Below are positions 4,644-8,050 of a stretch of 8,050 bases of DNA, one piece after another (within the stretch, counting starts at the first letter, position 1; every line of letters begins with the position of its first letter). The notes below the pieces were generated by a model. It saw nothing but the letters and a program-made list of their open reading frames with translations. It had not been told where the DNA came from and ran no database searches. Source of the stretch: Nostoc sp. CHAB 5715 (GTDB lineage Bacteria; Cyanobacteriota; Cyanobacteriia; Cyanobacteriales; Nostocaceae); the NCBI RefSeq assembly GCF_020829685.1, contig NZ_JAIVFR010000260.1, positions 1 to 8,050 on the forward strand, given 5' to 3'. The position numbers and the translations under genes are program-made.

Positions 4644-4857
4644 ATCACTGAGGGGAATTCGCCACGGATTACAAGATTGTTGTCGTAGTGGATTAACAGA
4701 GTTTTTTCACGAATTCATGCTTGTCTTACTCTCCGAAGGTTATAGCTTTGAAGATTTGTTACACGCTATTGCTAACTGGGCTTCGGAGCAGCCACGGCTT
4801 GAAGAGGTTGTAGGTCATCTAGAAAAAGCGACAGATGAGATTCATTCAGCAAATTAA
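4633..4857 (+). CDS. Unrecognised 74-aa protein encoded just upstream of tnpA
   Basis: I do not recognise this family. The start is well supported: GGAGGGGG at 4619-4626 is the strongest ribosome binding site in the window, 6 nt before the ATG. The protein is small and acidic, appears helical throughout (GLTEFFHEFMLVLLSEGYSF, then EDLLHAIANWA), has a Cys pair (CC, residues 17-18) and no signal peptide or membrane helix. Its stop is 2 nt before the tnpA ATG, so the two genes share a transcript and are probably translationally coupled. Because it is intact inside an otherwise decayed IS, it might be a transposition accessory or control protein, or a cargo gene; this is inference from position only. 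Confidence 0.6.
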   Translation: MDLESLRGIRHGLQDCCRSGLTEFFHEFMLVLLSEGYSFEDLLHAIANWASEQPRLEEVVGHLEKATDEIHSAN

Positions 4858-4859
4858 AG

Positions 4860-5307
4860 ATGGGTTACAAATCAACAGCTAGGTCTATTTCTGACTTGAA
4901 AGCCCATTTGGTTTTGACAACAAAGTACCGGAGAAAAGTAATCACACCTGCTATGTTGATTCGATTGGGTGAATTAGTTAATCACATATCCCAGAAATGG
5001 GGTTGTGAAGTCATTACCTTATGGCGAAAGTGACCATGTTCACCTGTTATTCCGGTACTACCCACAGATGCAGCTATCAAAGTTTGTTAACGCCTTAAAA
5101 TCTTACACAAGTCTTATGATTCGCAAAGAATTTTTGATGGAGATTAGGCGTGTTTATTGGGGTAAACGAGTGTTCTGGAATAGTGCCTACTTCATTGCTT
5201 CTTGCGGTGGGGTGACTGTCGAAGTTCTAAAACAATACGTGCAAAACCAAGACTCCGCGAGTTGTACCGATGAGAGAGTGGCGGTTCCGACGCTCGTTCC
5301 TCGCTAA
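4860..5307 (+). pseudogene. tnpA: TnpA, IS200/IS605-family Y1 (HUH) transposase, frameshifted
   Basis: From ATG 4860 the frame reads MGYKSTARSISDLKAHLVLT, then TKYRRKVITP, and on to KWGCEVITL, the N-terminal half of IS200/IS605 TnpA, before a TGA at about 5031. From about 5020 the rest continues in another frame: YGESDHVHLLF contains the metal-binding HUH motif (H-V-H, codons at 5035-5043), and VEVLKQYVQNQ holds the catalytic tyrosine (codon 5236-5238). Near CEVITL-GES about two bases appear to be missing, since family members have one more residue there. Intact TnpA (~140 aa) cuts and rejoins single-stranded element ends through a 5'-phosphotyrosine. This copy is inactive unless frameshifting occurs; I see no obvious slippery heptamer. 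The tail after QNQ (to 5307) reads into the element's end and is probably not original. Confidence 0.8.
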
Positions 5308-5337
5308 CGCTTCGCTATCACCCACCCCACTCACCCC

Positions 5338-5442
5338 GTCAACCTAACGGTTGACATCGGTTCGGGGATGTGTTCGTCACCGCCCCGACATTCTTCCCAT
5401 CGCTGCCCTTCGGGACAGCGTGGGGCTGCTGTCGGAAATAGC
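5338..5442. repeat. Left-end hairpins of the IS element (tnpA side)
   Basis: Three nested structures lie between tnpA and the copA junction. They are GTCAACC-taac-GGTTGAC (5338-5355), TCGGGG...CCCCGA (5362-5388), and the end hairpin CCCA-t-CGCTG-CCC-ttc-GGG-a-CAGCG-TGGG (5396-5424). The last mirrors the hairpin at 3631-3659, including the tri-nucleotide loop and the bulge after GGG. This pair of ends defines the element for TnpA. Confidence 0.65.
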
Positions 5443-7287
5443 TCACTCTCTGAAGAATTGCTCACTGAAGAAGATGATGCAGAGATTGCGAATAGGCAAG
5501 CATTACAACGCCAACTTTCCCTTAAAATAGTGGTGGGAGGTGTAATCAGCATTTTCCTATTTTTGGGGTCGTTGCCCATGATGACTGGGTTGAACTTGCC
5601 CCTAATTCCAAGCTTCTTGCAAAATCCTTGGATACAGTTAGTGCTGACAACCCCCGTCGTGTTCTGGTGTGGTGGATCTTTTTACCGCAATGGCTGGAAA
5701 TCCCTCAAGCGCCATACGGCGACGATGGACACGCTGATTGCTTTGGGTACAAGTGCAGCGTATCTATATTCTTTGTTTGTCACTGTTTTCCCGAAATTTT
5801 TTATTGCTCAGGGCTTGATACCTCATATTTATTACGAAGTTGCCGCCATTGTCATTACCTTAATTTTGTTGGGACGGTTGTTAGAAAATCGCGCTAGGGG
5901 GCAAACTTCTGAAGCCATCGGCAAACTCATCGGATTGCAAGCTAGAGATGCCAGAGTTATTCGTGATGGAATAGAAATTGATGTTCCCATCGCCGAAGTC
6001 AGAATCAACGATGTGATTTTGGTACGTCCTGGTGAAAAGATTCCAGTAGATGGTGAAGTGATTACAGGCGCTTCCACAGTAGATGAAGCGATGGTGACTG
6101 GTGAAAGTTTGCCAGTCAAAAAGCAGCCGGGAGATGAGGTGATTGGGGCGACGATTAACGGTGCGGGTGCATTTGGGTTTCGGGTGACACGAGTTGGAAA
6201 TGATACGTTTTTGGCTCAAATCGTCAAACTAGTGCAACAAGCCCAAGGTTCTAAAGCACCAATTCAGCGCTTAGCAGATCAGGTGACAGGATGGTTTGTA
6301 CCAGCTGTAATTGCCGTTGCGATCGCCACTTTCGTCATTTGGTTTAATTTCACGGGCAACCTCACCCTAGCAACAATGACAACGGTAGGTGTACTGATTA
6401 TCGCTTGTCCTTGTGCTTTGGGTTTAGCTACTCCCACTTCTGTAATGGTGGGGACGGGCAAAGGTGCAGAAAATGGCATTTTGATTAAAGGCGCGGACGG
6501 CTTAGAACTAGCACACAAAATTAAAACCATCGTTTTAGATAAAACTGGCACTTTGACTCAGGGGAAACCTACAGTTACAGACTTTGTAACTGTCAACGAC
6601 ACAGCTAATGGTAATGAAATTAAGCTTTTACAGTTAGCAGCAACGGTGGAACGAAATTCTGAGCATCCTTTAGCGGCAGCAGTGGTAAAATATGCCCAGT
6701 CTCAAGAAGTGAGTTTAATAGAGGTAAAGAACTTTCAGGCTAATGCAGGTAGTGGTGTTCAAGGAGTTGTTTCAAATCAGCTTGTGCAAATTGGTACACA
6801 ACGCTGGTTAACAGAACTTGGAATTAACACGATAACTCTCCAGCAGTATAAAGATGCCTGGGAAGCGGTTGGCAAAACAGTCATTTTGATTGCTGTAGAT
6901 GGCGAACTACAAGGAGTAATGGGTATTGCCGATGCCCTCAAACCTTCCTCAACAGCAGTGGTGAAAGCTTTACAGAAGCTAGGTTTAGAAGTAGTAATGC
7001 TCACCGGAGACAATCGTAAAACTGCTGATGCGATCGCAAGACAAGTTGGCATCCAGCGAATCTTTGCCGAAGTGCGTCCAGATCAAAAGGCGGCGATTAT
7101 CCAATCCCTTCAAAGAGAGCAGAGGAAGCAGGGGGGGATGAGGAAGCAGGGGGGGATGAGGAAGCAGGGGGAGCAAGCAAACAATTATTATTCCCCCTCA
7201 TCCCCCTCATCCCCCTCATCCCCCTCATCCCCCTCATCCCCCTCATCCCCCCACTCCCCACTCCCCACTCCCTTGTCGCAATGGTAG
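5368..7287 (+). pseudogene. copA: CopA Cu(I)-translocating P1B-ATPase, middle segment
   Basis: The ATG at 5368 lies in the IS end; true CopA sequence resumes at 5443 ([11 protein letters not shown]). Numbering from 5368, the first membrane helices start near residue 52. The actuator-domain TGES is at 244-247. The transport-site CPC (codons 6406-6414, residues 347-349) lies in the helix before the P domain. The phosphorylation motif DKTGTLT starts at D391, the SEHPLA nucleotide-binding signature has H433, and TGDN is at 546-549. CPC plus the GMSCAAC domain and the neighbouring Atx1 indicate Cu(I) export or thylakoid import (CopA/PacS type). After IIQSLQRE (about 7120) a 150-bp tandem-repeat block adds RKQGGM and SPS repeats, and the frame ends at 7285-7287, out of phase with the continuation at 7272. 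The segment cannot be active as it stands: it lacks GDGxNDxP and the last helices. Confidence 0.85.
7123..7272. repeat. Composite tandem/inverted repeat block inside copA
   Basis: Three arrays stand head to tail within the P/N domain coding region. The first is an 18-bp unit starting AGGAAGCAGGGGGG (units at 7123 and 7141, then a partial at 7159). The second is six copies of the 9-bp unit TCCCCCTCA (7192-7245). The third is three copies of the 7-bp unit CCCCACT (7249-7269) plus a partial. GGGGGATGAGG (7133-7143) is complementary to the CCTCATCCCCC of the 9-bp array, so the block can fold on itself, like the related block at 3261-3380. The 18- and 9-bp units keep the reading frame open; the heptamer does not. 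Heptamer arrays of C-rich type are known from heterocystous cyanobacteria. Confidence 0.8.
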
Positions 7288-7544
7288 GCGATGGCATAGA
7301 TGATGCCCCAGCCCTAGCACAAGCTGATGTGGGAATTACTATTGGAACGGGAACAGATGTGGCGATCGCAGCTAGCGATATCACTCTAATTTCTGGAGAT
7401 TTGCTCTTAATTGTCACGGCTATTCAACTTAGTCGCGCCACTATCAACAATATCAGGCAAAATCTCTTCTTTGCCTTTATTTACAACGTCAAATCTTTGC
7501 TGGAGGAGGTGACGCAATGTAATTGTGACAGCTGCAATAGCTAA
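7272..7544 (+). pseudogene. copA: CopA P-type ATPase, 3' segment, truncated
   Basis: Resumes CopA in a different frame from 7272 (LVAMVGDG, the end of the P domain), then [12 protein letters not shown], the [20 protein letters not shown] segment, and the helix [10 protein letters not shown] with the transport-site Tyr-Asn. At about 7488-7490 the similarity stops. The normal continuation (another ~50 residues with the last helix and its Met/Ser transport residues) is replaced by sequence belonging to a minus-strand gene, and the frame ends in an unrelated tail at 7544. The usual GDGINDAP signature reads GDGIDDAP, an Asn-to-Asp change at a conserved Mg/phosphate-site position, consistent with relaxed selection. 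An ATG at 7281 exists by chance as the Met of AMVGDG and is not a natural start. Confidence 0.8.
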
Positions 7545-7556
7545 AGCGTTACTCAT
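7407..7556 (-). pseudogene. 5' remnant of a DUF4255/Pvc16-like injection-system gene
   Basis: Starting 3 nt after the stop of the upstream gene, ATG 7556 opens a frame reading [20 protein letters not shown], which matches the characteristic start of DUF4255 (Pvc16 N-terminal) proteins. Those belong to phage-tail-like contractile injection systems, where they are thought to cap or terminate the tail. After about 22 codons (position ~7490) the frame enters antisense copA sequence and stops at 7407-7409 after 49 codons. About 90 percent of the gene is missing. The close spacing to the gene at 7560-8050 fits an operon. The identification rests on a short stretch but the motif is distinctive, and the neighbour supports it. 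Confidence 0.6.
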
Positions 7557-7559
7557 CGC

Positions 7560-8050
7560 TTACCTCCCTCTAGCACGTCGTTGCAAGTATTCATTCAAAC
7601 TCATCACAGATGGTGCTGGACGCGGCTTTGGTCGAGGCGGAGGTGGTGCTGGGGCTGCACTGCGAATTTCTAGCTGACCAATTGTGACTTGAATAGTAGG
7701 TGATGTTTCATATTCCGCTGAGGATCGCTTTTGGGCTTGTTTGTTACTAGTTGCAATGACTGACAAATTTTTTACAGTCAGGTCATTGATAGGCTGAGAT
7801 AGCGGTTTTAAATCAGATTTGTCTAATTGCCTAAAGTACGAAGAGTCCACCTCGTCTTTGCCTCTATCCGCAGACATAGATAAGTTAGGGGATGCGTTCT
7901 GAGGCAATATTAAGTTTTCAAACCTCTGCTGAATTTCTGGCACATTAGACGTAAGCTTTTCCTGTGGCTCAGTAATTTTTTGTGTAGCAATTGTAGGTGT
8001 TAAGCTCTGTTTGTGTGAATTCGCTAAGGTAGTATCAATAATAGATGCCA
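7560..8050 (-). CDS. Proline-rich protein, probably contractile injection system-associated (5'-partial)
   Basis: The frame is open to the window edge (8050), so the N-terminus lies outside; at least 162 codons are visible. The visible N-terminal part is low-complexity and polar, probably disordered. The C-terminus holds TIQVTIGQLEIRS, a proline-rich linker (APAPPPPRPKPRPAPS), and a basic end MSLNEYLQRRARGR. A VTIG.(I/L)E(V/I)R strand, Pro-rich linker and '(L/M)SL(D/N)(D/E)YL..R' tail is a pattern I associate with small proteins encoded beside DUF4255 genes in extracellular contractile injection system (eCIS) loci. The DUF4255-like start codon only 3 nt downstream agrees. No signal peptide can be judged. 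The molecular role is unknown; it may be an assembly or baseplate-associated component. The internal GTG at 7943 is unlikely to be the real start. Confidence 0.55.
   Translation of the reverse strand, partial: ASIIDTTLANSHKQSLTPTIATQKITEPQEKLTSNVPEIQQRFENLILPQNASPNLSMSADRGKDEVDSSYFRQLDKSDLKPLSQPINDLTVKNLSVIATSNKQAQKRSSAEYETSPTIQVTIGQLEIRSAAPAPPPPRPKPRPAPSVMSLNEYLQRRARGR

Larger units (their letters stand above)
3619..5442 (-). mobile_element. IS200/IS605-family insertion sequence (degenerate, with accessory genes) inside copA
   Basis: A ~1.82-kb element splits copA. Its ends carry look-alike hairpins on the same strand: the tnpB-side end at 3631-3659 and the tnpA-side end at 5396-5424. Both have a CCC-loop-GGG tip with a 3-nt loop and one bulged base right after GGG (A on plus, T on the minus strand that carries tnpB). 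Subterminal hairpins with an extrahelical T are what TnpA HUH transposases of this family recognise. Inside are, divergently arranged, an XRE gene plus tnpB (minus) and a 74-codon gene plus tnpA (plus). There are no terminal inverted repeats or target duplication, as expected for single-strand 'peel-and-paste' transposition. Both transposition genes are broken. No HIP1 site occurs within it. Boundaries are inferred from restoring the CopA frame and may be off by a few bases. Confidence 0.8.

Noticed and set aside
5368..5442. A new N-terminal domain of the P-type ATPase starting at ATG 5368
   Set aside because: These codons are the hairpin end of the IS element; the CopA frame is restored by joining 3618 to 5443.
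7097..7417. Minus-strand frame with GMR and PPASS repeats
   Set aside because: It is the antisense translation of the repeat block and of copA.

Overview
The window looks like DNA from a filamentous, probably heterocyst-forming (Nostocales-type) cyanobacterium. The HIP1 octamer GCGATCGC occurs eight times (starting at 1470, 1629, 1736, 2123, 3592, 6319, 7030 and 7362). There are short tandem C-rich repeats of the kind common in these genomes, and the recognisable proteins (Atx1, CopA, IS605-type TnpA/TnpB, a WYL regulator) read as cyanobacterial. This is an accessory, decaying region: most recognisable genes are fragments.

Left part (1-2902) is a junkyard of recombination remnants: an unrecognised small ORF next to an 18-bp palindrome, the first ~44 codons of a DnaB-type replicative helicase, one apparently intact secreted lysozyme-like protein (minus strand, 476-1189), a gene-poor stretch, the N-terminal piece of a tyrosine recombinase butted against an internal piece of an ISL3 transposase, and a YafY-type WYL regulator that has lost its DNA-binding N-terminus.

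Middle part (2927-7490) is a copper-handling locus. A near-perfect 30-bp palindrome with the geometry of a MerR-family promoter precedes an intact Atx1-type copper chaperone. Next comes a CopA-type Cu(I) P-type ATPase broken in three ways: an IS200/IS605 element sits between its metal-binding domain and its membrane domain, a tandem-repeat block has invaded the P/N domain and shifts the frame, and the last transmembrane helices are missing. The IS (about 3619-5442) is itself degenerate, with a frameshifted tnpA and a tnpB lacking its nuclease domain. It still has intact hairpin ends, a probable omega-RNA region, an XRE regulator overlapping tnpB, and a 74-codon gene 2 bp before tnpA. The divergent intergenic region carries three copies of a CCTAC-N5-GTAGG-like site, which suggests an element that controls its own transposition genes. 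This is the most interesting system in the window.

Right part (7488-8050, minus strand) is the edge of what looks like an extracellular contractile injection system (phage-tail-like) gene cluster. It holds a partial proline-rich protein with a VTIG.(L/I)E(I/V)R motif, followed 3 bp later by the first ~22 codons of a DUF4255/Pvc16-like gene that is cut by the CopA junction. Each side of that junction truncates the other gene, so this is a rearrangement scar.
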